A DNA stretch of 64,000 bases from Camarhynchus parvulus (lineage: Eukaryota; Chordata; Aves; Passeriformes; Thraupidae): NCBI RefSeq assembly GCF_901933205.1, contig NC_044571.1, positions 69,937,689-70,001,688 of the forward strand, read 5' to 3'. Shown here one piece after another: positions 39,026 through 64,000 of the stretch (positions are counted from its first letter, which is position 1; the number at the start of each line of letters is the position of its first letter). Below the pieces are notes generated by a model. It did no database searches, had not been told where the DNA came from, and saw only the letters and a program-made list of their open reading frames with translations. The translations under genes and the position numbers were made by a program.

Positions 39026-41180
39026 ATGCCTCCAAGGTGTTGGCTGGGAAAAGGCAATGAGTGGCCATGGCCTATTTGCTGTCCCCAGGCCTCTTTTGTC
39101 AGCTTTTTGGCTGAAAACCACTTCCTTTTCCCTGCTATTGCAACTGCTCTACACCTTCAACTAGGAACTGGCTGTCTGGGGTGGGCTGTCACACTTGGCT
39201 GTGGGGCAGAGGCTGAGAGCCCGTTCCTGGCCCAGGCTGGCACCTGCAGCTGCACACAGCAAGCCACCAGTGCCAGGTGTGCACACAGCCATGCTGGCCA
39301 TAGGGCTGGGCAAGGGACAGTGCTCAGGGCAAGGGACAGCACTCACACCTCACCCCAAAGCCTTGTGCAGTCACTGCCAGTGTTGTGATGCCTTTATTTT
39401 TCAGTGCCCTTTCCTTCTCCCTTCAGCCAGTAACTTAGAAGCATACAAGATATTTTTAGACCTAACTTGAAAGTGGTCTTCAGGTCTGCAATAGGGTGAC
39501 TCAGCTGCCAGGAGCTGTTTACTTTAGTTTTACAATCAAACTGGGCAATTACAGCCCTGAACAGCTTTTAGAGTCTGCATTTCCTTGTCATGCCGTCAGA
39601 GTTTGCAGGCAGCACTGTCGTTTTCTAAAGCAGATGGAGAATAAAGCCCTGGGCTGTCACACCTCTTTCCTCTGTCTGCTTGTAAAAGCACCTTCCTGTG
39701 CCCTTGGTAACACTGCCTCATTGCCAGAGGAGCCAGCACGCTCTGCTGGGGATGCTCCCCACGATGACAGCTCACGAAGGATTGCTGCAGGATTTGGGTC
39801 ACGGCCGGAGCGCAGGGTGGTATTTTCTCCCTAATGAAAGTCTCTCTCACAGCTTTTTCCTTTCAGAGGAAGAAATCTTTGCAGCTCACGGAGCCATTTG
39901 TACTGGTTTAATGATGCTCAAGACATTTATCCCAGGGAAGAGTTCTGCCTGAGCTCCCTGTTTACTTCAAACCCAGTTATTTATAACAACCTTTCCTCCA
40001 GTTCTTGAATCCTTCACCTGCACGAACATCTCCTCTAGATCATCTTTATTGAATACAGTTAAGTGTAGCTCATGGGGTTATTGAATTACAGGCATGAACT
40101 TGGCAAAATGAGATAAATCACTCACGTATTAGCCTCTCTCTATTAAACACATCTCACCCAGAGGCATTTTTCCATAAAACAGTAACTATATATCAAGCAT
40201 TTGAATATTTGAAGCAGCTAAGGCAGGCTTCTCCCAGCAAAAAGGCACACAGCAGGAATGTAGCAACCCTCTCTGAAGGATGTTTTACTGCCTAAAATAT
40301 TTATTAGAAATAGCACCCTTTGTGTGAGGCTGGATCAGTAAGAGGCTGAGAGCTGCATTTGCTGTGATTTGTATCGGATTCTCTTCCATGCAATGAGGCA
40401 CTAAATGGAGATGAGCACTGGCAACCAGCCAGCCCCGACACCCACCTCTGCCCAGCTCCTGGCACAGCAGGGACAGTGCCTTCCCTGGGCTCACTCCCCA
40501 GTGGGCCCCTGCCAGGCACCAGCTCGAGAGGGACATTTGGAGAGTGAGGGGAGCTTGATTTGGGCAGGAGCAGCACTAGGAAGTGTTGATGCCATCTGGG
40601 AATGCAAAGGGAACTCAGCTGCGGGCTCAGCCCCTGGCATGGGGCGGGAACAGCAGATCCTGGTACTGCCCCAGGTCCTGGCACTGCCCAGCCCCAAACC
40701 ACGTCACTGCCTGCTGGCCCTGCAGCACCCTTGCATTCACGCCCCTCCAAAGTACCTCCAGAATATTGGTTTGCTTTTCTCTCCAGGTAAGTTTCATTCT
40801 GGCACACCTTTTAACTTCTTTTACCGTGGCCTCAGCTTTGGTATTTTCAGAGTCCATGAATTGACGAATCCATATATAACCTTCCCTGCTCTGTCGTTTG
40901 ATGTGTCTCAGGTTTTGAGGGGATTTTTCCCCCTCCCTGTGTGACTTGGAAGCCTGAGGGGGTGTGTGGTGCTTTATTTGAGAGATCCTGATCCCCCAAC
41001 TGCATCTGCTCCAAGCCATTGATGCTGTAAGATTTTCAGATCAAAAGACTAGCTGAAATACCAATGGAAAAAAAAAATTATACATATATACAATAATCTG
41101 CCCTGATACATCACTGTGAAGATCAATAACCTCTCAGGACAGGCCACGTTCTGCATCATTGCTCCTTATGCACAGGATTT

Positions 41181-41204
41181 TGTTCTGAATATTAATTCAG
41201 AACA
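41181..41204. repeat. Short palindrome in AT-rich DNA
   Basis: The arms TGTTCTGAAT and ATTCAGAACA are perfect complements around ATTA. The surroundings (41180-41280) are rich in TTAATATT motifs. Chance occurrence in AT-rich DNA is plausible. Confidence 0.8.
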
Positions 41205-41522
41205 AATTAATATTAATTAATATTGTTCTTGGATATTAATATTTTATAAATAATTAGCGTATCAATATCTTATTTCCTAGCATTATTGAGAATTACACAA
41301 TGATCAGCAAAGGTGTATTGGTAATCTCACAGAGCATAAAGTACCCTGTTTAAATACTACTGTTTAAGGTGCTGCTGTCAAGGAAAGTAATTTTTACAAT
41401 CCATTAATTATGTTCCAGCCAGTGAAAATGGTTTTCAGTGTGGATGTTTAACTCTTTTCTCTGGAAATACTTTTAATTAAGGAATAACCTGCAGATTCAG
41501 TAACAGTGATGACCTCTATATT

Positions 41523-41548
41523 CCAGTGTCCTCTGGGGAGGACACTGG
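41523..41548. repeat. 11-bp perfect inverted repeat, 4-nt loop
   Basis: CCAGTGTCCTC at 41523-41533 pairs with GAGGACACTGG at 41538-41548 across TGGG. No T-rich tail or gene end is nearby, and no function is suggested. Confidence 0.8.
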
Positions 41549-42083
41549 GGCTTCTCTGCCCCATTTTGCAATGTTCTGTAAAGAAAGGCACAGGAAACAA
41601 AAGCTGCACCCCCTTCTGCTGCCTGTGGCCCTGCACCCTTCAGGACAGAACCCCAAGAGCAGCACCTGTGGCTGCAGCACGCCTGGGCTGCAGTGCACAG
41701 TGGGATCACGCAATGCCCCTGGGCACATGTGTACAATGTGCTGGAACCAAACCAGGGGCAGCTCCCCTTTCATGGCCTTCTGTTCAAGCTGCAGGTTTGT
41801 AACACCCACTTTATCCTCCAAATCCAGATTCCAGCTTGGCTTTTCCTCATTCCTTTGAGGTATGTGCATGTTGCTGGTTTATGGACACTGCATGGTGCAG
41901 CATAGGTTACTCCATGAAAACACAAACCTCTGGGATACCATTCCTTCTTGTTCCCAGTGAACTGGATTTCGTACTTTTTGTTCTCTATTAAAAAAAAAAT
42001 ATAGAAAAGTATGACAGACAAGCTTTCATGATAATGTTTTATGTTGATCCATTTTCCCTGCATTCTTTCCTGGTGGAAACGAA

Positions 42084-42121
42084 AATCTCCTGTAAACACA
42101 ATCAATCTCCTGTAAACACAA
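42084..42121 (+). repeat. 20-bp tandem duplication (1.9 copies)
   Basis: The unit AATCTCCTGTAAACACAATC is followed directly by a second copy lacking the last two bases. The copies are identical, suggesting a recent slippage or duplication event. Confidence 0.9.
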
Positions 42122-44978
42122 CCCAGTGTGTGGTTCATTAGTGCAGTGGTTTGGCACCTGTGTCACCAACTTACCCCACAACTGTCTCACTGTCCACGCA
42201 CTTGGGAAGCTGCACTCATTGATGTTTCATGGGCCTGGGCACAGCAATAAATCCCCAGGGGCTGGACACAGAAATGCAGATCCCCACAGACACTGGAAGC
42301 ACCGTGAGGAACCAGGTGTTGAGTAAGGCAGCTGCAGGACGTGAGCTGGGCTCCTCCTACAGCCCATTAGATCTGCCTTCGAGCGCCCATGCTCTGCAAC
42401 TTTTCAGTCGGACAGAAGGAGGTTTTCCAGCAGAGGAAGAAATGTCCCTTCTGTGGGTCCCCACAGCATCTCAGGCCATCGATGTCCTGCTGAGCCCAGG
42501 GCACCAGACCAGCCAGCCTGACTGACCAGCACATCATTGCCCACAGCCACCACCTTCCCTCCTCCCCTCAGATCCACACAGCACTGCCTGAGCCTCCCTT
42601 CTCGTCCTCCTCCTGGGGAGCTGGAGAAGCATATGATTGCATATGACAGCCTCACCTCTTCACCCATGGAGCGGGGGCTGGATGAGATCTGATCAAGCAG
42701 CTGCTCATCAGTCCTAGGTATGGTCTGTCCATCACTCAGGAGCCACAGGCTGCCCTGTGTCAGAAGTCCCCTCAGGGCTCTCCCAGCAAGGCCTGCAAAG
42801 ACACTGAGGGGATTTTCAAACCGGCTGGTTCTGTCTGGTGTGCAAGTAAATTACGCAGCTGTACTGCATACCTGTGTGGCTGGTGGCAGTGGAATATATT
42901 TCAGGAGTTTATACAGGGATTTCCTGGGCTGGGACATTACATTCCTTTCACCTTTTCTTGGTCTGAAAGCAAGGTGGGGCAGAGCACCAGAGCAAAGTGG
43001 GTACAGAGGACATCAGGAGTGCTCAAGCTGTGTATGAGCCGTCTGCATTGAGCTGAGCACAGCTCAAAACAAACCCCTCCTCCCACAGGGATCATTGCTG
43101 GCACACAAATGCACGATTTATCCCCAAAGAATCCTTCTCCACAGTTTGCTGAGTATCTCCACATTCTGATCTACAGGAGCACATGGCTGAAGAAGGTGTG
43201 AAGAATGCCAAACAATATATCCTACTGTCTCTCCTGCCCAGGTAAGGGCACAAACTCACTAAGGTGGAGCTTGGCTAATGTAGGAACTTCACATGTCCTT
43301 GAGTATTCCTGAGAAACACTATAAACAGAAACATAATTTTTATTTTAAAAGGTGATCAGTAAGAGCAGCTCTCAGCACACCTGATCAGCACCTTGTGGGA
43401 AAACCAGCCAAATACTAAAGGCAACCCTGCATAAACCAGTACAGGACATGGTCAGATTTTGGCACAGTGGGTCAGAGAAGGAATGAGTTCCCATGAAAGA
43501 CAGGTGCCCTTTACACCTCAGGGCAAGACAGTACCGCTGGGCCTTCTCAGTGTAACCCTGGGCCTTCCCTAAGCATCTGCTCAAGGGCTTTTCACCTCTG
43601 TCTCAGCACTCCTGTAAGCACTGTCCATACACAAATCCCTACTTCACCTCCCTGGCTCAGCCACCGTATTCTGTCTGTACCTAACGGGGCAGCAGAGAAG
43701 CGGCTGCTCTTTGCACACTCTGGGTAACACACTGCACAAATTCACAGTCCCACAAACATTAAACAAAGCTTGCTCCAAGGATATGGCAGCTTTCCCACAT
43801 CCCCGGCTGAGCAAATGGAAACACTTCCCAAAAGCACATGTCGTAAAGGCTGTCCTTGGTGGTTCTGTGGGCTCAGGGCTATGTGCCAAGGTGTGCTGAG
43901 CAGCTGAAGTAACAACCACCCCTGCACCAGCCCTTCCACCACCTGCCCCAGCTCAGGGCACTACCCAGTCTACCTTGATAGGACCAGAAATGAGAGGAGA
44001 CAGTTAAACTCAGGGATAATTAAACTCCTTGAGAGCCAAGGAAAGGCATCCTAATCCTGGCAGGCGGAAAAGTACTTTTCAACATCTTGTGACATGGGAG
44101 CTTTCAGAGCAGTGATGGAGCTCATCCAGATTCCCATCCTGGGCTGGAGCTGGCGTGTATCACCCCAGGGCAATGGCTTCATTAAAATCAGTGCCAGTAC
44201 CCAGTTCTCCAGCACAGGATCCCTGCAAGTACAGACAGTCCTCTGGAGAAAGCTCCTGCCACCACTGAAGCCAACCACCAAAATAAAGGCTGCCTGAAAT
44301 CCTTGAGGAGAGGAACTTATCACAAGAGACCTGGTGGAAACAGCAGCAGCTGTGTTTCTGTTTTGCTTTCAAAGGGTAAGCACCTTTTTCTCTCCCTATC
44401 CTACTGTTGGGAGTACAGTTTGTACATCCCATCATTCAGATGTCTGACAAATTATTTCACAGTGTTCTTTATCCATAGCTGTGACAAGCAAATTACACCG
44501 ATTTAGGCTCATCTACCTTGGTCTCCAGGGAAGCTGGATATTGAACTCTCTCAGAACTGGCAGCCTGAAGCACTGTCACCACTCAGCCTGAAGGAAGATG
44601 CTGGGATGGCTTCCCTACTCAACAAAAAAAGACTGCTCTATTCAGGGGAGGAACTAAAATATGATGAAAGGAGCACCACATTACTCATTCCTTCTACAGA
44701 AATGAGGCTCATCTTATTCACAGCAACAATATTTACTCCAAATGGCAGGCGTGCAACTTCACTACTAGCTCCAAGAAATACACTAACTTTCCTTCCTGAT
44801 ACACACACAGTAAGTCCTATGAGATCCTGCAGGCTCCATTACCCCACTTGGTGGCAGCCAAACTGCCTAACCATGCCCATGAAATGATCAACAGGCACCA
44901 CACATGAAAGGCAGAGATGACTGGTGGCCTTTCAGTAAAGCCAGAAGAGGGTGTGCCCAGCAGTGGCTTCAGAATGAA

Positions 44979-45212
44979 GGAATCATAGAATATCCTGAGT
45001 TGGAAGGGACTCATGAGGATCATCAAAGCCCAACTCCTGGCCCTGTACAGAACAACCCCAAAAATCACAGCACATAACTGAGAGCATTATCTAAGCACTT
45101 GAGTTCTGGCACACTTAGTGCCACGGCCATTTCTCTGGAAAACCTGTTCCACTGTCCAGTAACCTTCTGGGTAAAGAACCTTTTCCTAATATCTAGCCTA
45201 AACCTCCCCTGG
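44979..45212 (-). mobile_element. CR1 LINE 3' end (5'-truncated, minus orientation)
   Basis: The plus strand starts with AATCATAGAAT, the reverse of the CR1 terminal ATTCTATG-type repeat. It continues with GAGTTGGAAGGGACTCATGA, then ATCATCAAAGCCCAACTCCT. Later come GAAAACCTGTTCCACTGTCC, GGTAAAGAACCTTTTCCTAA and TATCTAGCCTAAACCTCCCC. This is the standard reversed CR1 3' region in birds. The 5' truncation point abuts a 28-base A run. Confidence 0.9.
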
Positions 45213-45240
45213 AAAAAAAAAAAAAAAAAAAAAAAAAAAA
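45213..45240 (+). repeat. Poly(A) homopolymer, 28 bases
   Basis: This uninterrupted A run lies directly at the 5' truncation edge of the CR1 fragment. CR1 elements do not end in poly(A), so it is a separate feature or grew at the junction. Confidence 0.95.
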
Positions 45241-47449
45241 GAAAACCTGAACATTGGGCATTGCTTGGGCACTACCATGGGCAACTCAGTGCGTGCACTG
45301 AGTATTTTCCTATTTACATACATATGAACAGGAAAGAACAGGACAAAACCAGTCTTCTAGTTCTTCCTTCTACGAAGGAGGGACTGCTCCTCCCACCACT
45401 AATGCTGAAACCCTCTTCAAAAGAGATCGGTGCAAAAGTTATTTATTTCTTCTAAAAGCAGCTGGGTCTTTATTTGGTATGATAAATGCAGAGCTGCCAC
45501 AGGCCAGCCTTGCTGGGAGTGCCAAGGTTAAGGTGCAATAGCACATTTATCTTCACAATCAAGTTAAGCTTGTAGCCCATTTTCAACATAAGCCTACTCT
45601 AGCAAAACAATTTGTCCTTTAATCACAGCAATAAAGACAGGCTCCCAGACTCCAGCTATTTTAAATGCACTCAGATGGGTCCAGAGAATTGTTGGTGAGT
45701 AAGGAAAAGCTTTGAAGTTCTTGAATCCAGTAACAAAAGCTGAGCCATGTGAGGAAAGAGGCACGGCTGGCAGGCTGGCTGCCGCTGCCATCTCCTCACA
45801 GGAATTTGTAACTCTTCTATTAAACCCTTCTCAAAAGTGCTTTCTTCTCCTGCCCTCTCTGTAACCCTCATGTAAAAGCCCCAGCAAGAGCATAACAACA
45901 GGATTAATGTTTTTATACAGTTCAGGAAAGTAATTAGAGCCTTGCCCTCTGGATTCCTAAAGCCAGTATTAAAAAGCTTATTTGATGCAGAAGATCCCTT
46001 AAAATTATCATGAATATGATGTGATTGACCTTATCTGCAATACAGCATCATACCCTGTCTTCAAGAGAGCAAAGGTTATACCAAGCATTGAAAAACTTTT
46101 TCTTCTCAAAGTCCTAGAGAAAAAAATCTCAAGGACCTCCTAACAAATGACCAGATGACAGAGACATCAGTACGAGTCAAATATTAGGATTTGACTTCCC
46201 TGTAGGATCTGTTTTTTCATGTAATCTGCAATATATCTACTAAAATTGAGAACACAAGTGAATGAAATTGAGAGTAGCAGGCTACTCAAAATTAAATGCA
46301 GAATATGATTTAGTTTTATTATAATTATTTGATAAGCTGCATCTTTATCTCAAACACATTCTTAATAAGAAAATTAAATTCAAGCATAAACTAATGGCAA
46401 GAGCCCCTTGTGTCAACTGGATGCATTTCCTTTTGCAAAAATGAAACTGAAGCAAGCCTGCTACTTTTCAACTGCAGACATCACTTTATAGTGGTATCAA
46501 ATAAAGTCTGCTATTACAGGAATAACATTATCTATTATGCATTAATATGAATATACATCAGTAGGAAAAAAAATCTGGGCCAATAGCACTTTAGAAAAAA
46601 AAAAGTTACTCTTGGCACCATCTGAGTACTTGGGAACAGTCTGGACAATACTGAACGGGCAAGCTTAAAGCCTATATATAAATTAAGAATAAAAACTGAA
46701 AATGCTTTCAATTGAAAAGCAAACCAAAAAGTTTAAGGCACTCCCACCTATACATTAATTTGTTCCGGAAACCAAGAAAAGACAGATTTTGACACCTTTT
46801 ATGTCAAAATTAAGAGGGCATCATACAGTACCATAAAAGCAGTATAAATTCTGCACTCAGATTTTCTTCTTTAGTCTTAAGCCTTCTGAATACTTGAACC
46901 TGTAGTCCATCCCGTCAGGCAGTTTAATCTTCACTTCAAACATGGTTTGCCTTTCAGGCAGACTAATGATTTGGTTTTTGTTTTGCCCCCCACTGGCATC
47001 TCAGTGCATTTGGATGAATCACACCAGTTGATATTCACACCACATGAAGCACCTGCAGAAAAATTTCCTCCATGTATTGTCAAAATCACAGTATGGTATT
47101 ACCTACCAAAATAAGAATGAGCTACAGAAACCTCAGAAGAACATCCAGACAGGAATGCTTCTGGATTTTGTAGATGAAAAGGAACTGTCTGATCTAGGAA
47201 ATGTTGCTAGTAATAAACTCACTTTTAGAGTCTCTCCAGCACATCAGCTACATAAACAGAACAAGAGTAATGCACTTTTTTTTCTGCTGTTTAAAAGAAA
47301 AATTATCCTTCTCACCAGTTAATGGAAGCCCGCCTTGCAAGATAAATTCCTGTTGAATGCTGTTTCTCAGGACACAACCAAATATAGATGTATGGATGGA
47401 GGAGCAGGGGGTTTTCAGTGATAAAAAGAAATACAGGCAAAGGTCATAA
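45241..47449. other. Intergenic between CR1 fragment and CDK8 3' end
   Basis: This is mostly AT-rich with no supported gene. At 46857-47105 the minus strand has two adjacent open frames that read like protein but are offset by one base at a G6 run. They are described among the findings. Confidence 0.4.
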
Positions 47450-48561
47450 TGCAGATTTATGAAAAATAAATTTATTACATAACACCTTGTTTTAACAATG
47501 TTTGATTTTTTTTACTCAGAATACTTGTGTCATTCATGTAAAATAGTTTGATACAGTACATTGTATGTAAGTTTTTCCTCATAAACTCTAAGGCTCTCCT
47601 AACATCTTGTTCCTCTGCAGTAGGAATGGCACCCCTAAACAACGTGCGAACATTAAAAAAAAAAAAACAAACAAACTGAACAAAATTTAAAATCCACTAC
47701 ACCTGGTTCTCAAAAATCATGACAAAATATCTGAATGGATGCCGCACCTTTTTAGGAAATATCATTCATGCTTTTTTAATCCCAAAGCATGCTCACAAAT
47801 CATTAACACCAACAGGAAAAAAAATAAAACACTGTCTATGACAATCATTTTAGTTTGTTTGCTGAACCAAACATGTTTATATCAATGACAACATACTTAT
47901 GTTACTATCAAATAGCAGCTTTAATACCAGTCAAGTCATAGATTTCAAAACAAAAACAAAAACTTATGTTGGAAATAAATCTTTGGGACGCTTGTAATTG
48001 CTGGGAAAAAATGCAAACGTTTCCATGTTCTTAAAAAAATCTCATCGTAGCAATCATGTTGGTCATAAAACATCGATCTAGCTGGAAAATGAACCAACCC
48101 ACAAAAGTCACTAAAAAGAAATGTCTATCAAAACTGTCTGAGAGTTACGGTTAGTTTGCTTTTTTGCCATGGTAACATATACTGTATGCTTCAAGTACCA
48201 GTTCAAAGATGTCGTGTACTATCGGTCAGATGAAGTTGTTACATCAAGAGAATTCACCACATACGACAACAAAAATGCTTGCCCCTAGCACATTTCACAG
48301 CTTCACCTGCTACAGACTGTCACTGAAAAAAATGCATCGCTCAGTCTGAACCATGTCAAGTAAACTACAGAAGTAGCATATCCACAACACAAACCGTGCT
48401 AGCACTTTCTTTTCAAGTCTAACCCCAAAACCAGGTACAAGGTGGGAGCCCCCCGGCCCCGTGGCGCTGGGACAGTGGGAGGTGTGGTTGTACAGTACAT
48501 TCTGCGGCCCAAGGCGGGCTCCTGGCAGCAGCTGCGCGGCCGGTGCTGCAGCGGGTGCGGC
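47450..48561 (-). other. CDK8: CDK8 3'UTR (approximate 3' end)
   Basis: This is the sequence downstream of the CDK8 stop codon on the minus strand. It is AT-rich and contains no repeat that I recognise. It runs to a canonical AATAAA, after which a cleavage site around 47,450 is expected. The ~1.1 kb length is reasonable for CDK8. The exact end is inferred from the signal only. Confidence 0.7.
47471..47476 (-). terminator. CDK8: Polyadenylation signal AATAAA for CDK8
   Basis: The plus strand reads TTTATT here, which is AATAAA on the CDK8 strand. It is followed downstream by T-rich sequence on that strand (47,415-47,460). It is the first strong canonical hexamer that I noted after the stop codon. 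Transcript ends would be needed to prove its use. Confidence 0.6.

Positions 48562-64000
<15,439 letters not shown>

Larger units (their letters stand above)
36970..44978. other. Intergenic, no gene seen
   Basis: No exon or RNA gene is supported. The 262-codon frame at 37635-38423 has no domain, signal peptide or known family feature and sits in GC-richer DNA. It is treated as chance. Local structures are listed separately. Confidence 0.4.

Overview
This window looks like a piece of a bird genome, and a passerine-like source is possible but not demonstrated. The evidence is AT-rich, intron-bearing DNA, 3'-end fragments of CR1 LINE retrotransposons as the only interspersed repeat family I recognise, compact introns, and the vertebrate CDK8 gene. 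Most open frames in the window are chance frames. The only protein-coding gene I can demonstrate is CDK8, the cyclin-C-dependent kinase of the Mediator kinase module.

Right third (47.4-64 kb, minus strand): eight consecutive coding exons of CDK8 can be read with correct splice sites and phases. They run from the DMG magnesium-binding motif (human residue D173) to the natural C-terminus ending HRY-stop, then a ~1.1 kb 3'UTR with a poly(A) signal near 47,471. The exons encode exactly 292 whole residues (173-464 of a 464-residue protein). The first 172 residues lie beyond position 64,000. Introns contain a CR1 fragment in each orientation, a 23-base A run beside one splice acceptor, and a tandem NAGNAG acceptor at the penultimate exon.

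Left end (1-7.8 kb): a strong CpG island lies at about 6.2-7.8 kb, with GC boxes, CCAAT boxes and a consensus splice donor on the minus strand. It looks like a promoter with a non-coding first exon firing leftwards. In mammals the next gene downstream of CDK8 in the same orientation is WASF3, whose first exon is non-coding, so WASF3 is the best guess. This rests on synteny only, as no WASF3 coding exon is present. Positions 1-6.2 kb would then be its first intron.

Middle (7.8-47 kb): intergenic, with no supported gene. It holds an orphan CpG island at 16.4-16.65 kb, a 222-bp polypurine microsatellite that switches from a GGGGAA to an AAGGG unit (10.67-10.89 kb), a (GA)n tract, a 13-bp GC-rich minisatellite that creates long spurious frames (33.35-33.52 kb), a young-looking CR1 3' end at 45 kb, and two older CR1-like fragments near 13 and 38.8 kb.

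No clearly novel biological system is visible. The items most worth checking are a perfect 20-bp-stem hairpin at 2.3 kb, the AAGGG tract, the NAGNAG site in CDK8, and a protein-like but frame-broken stretch just downstream of the CDK8 poly(A) site.
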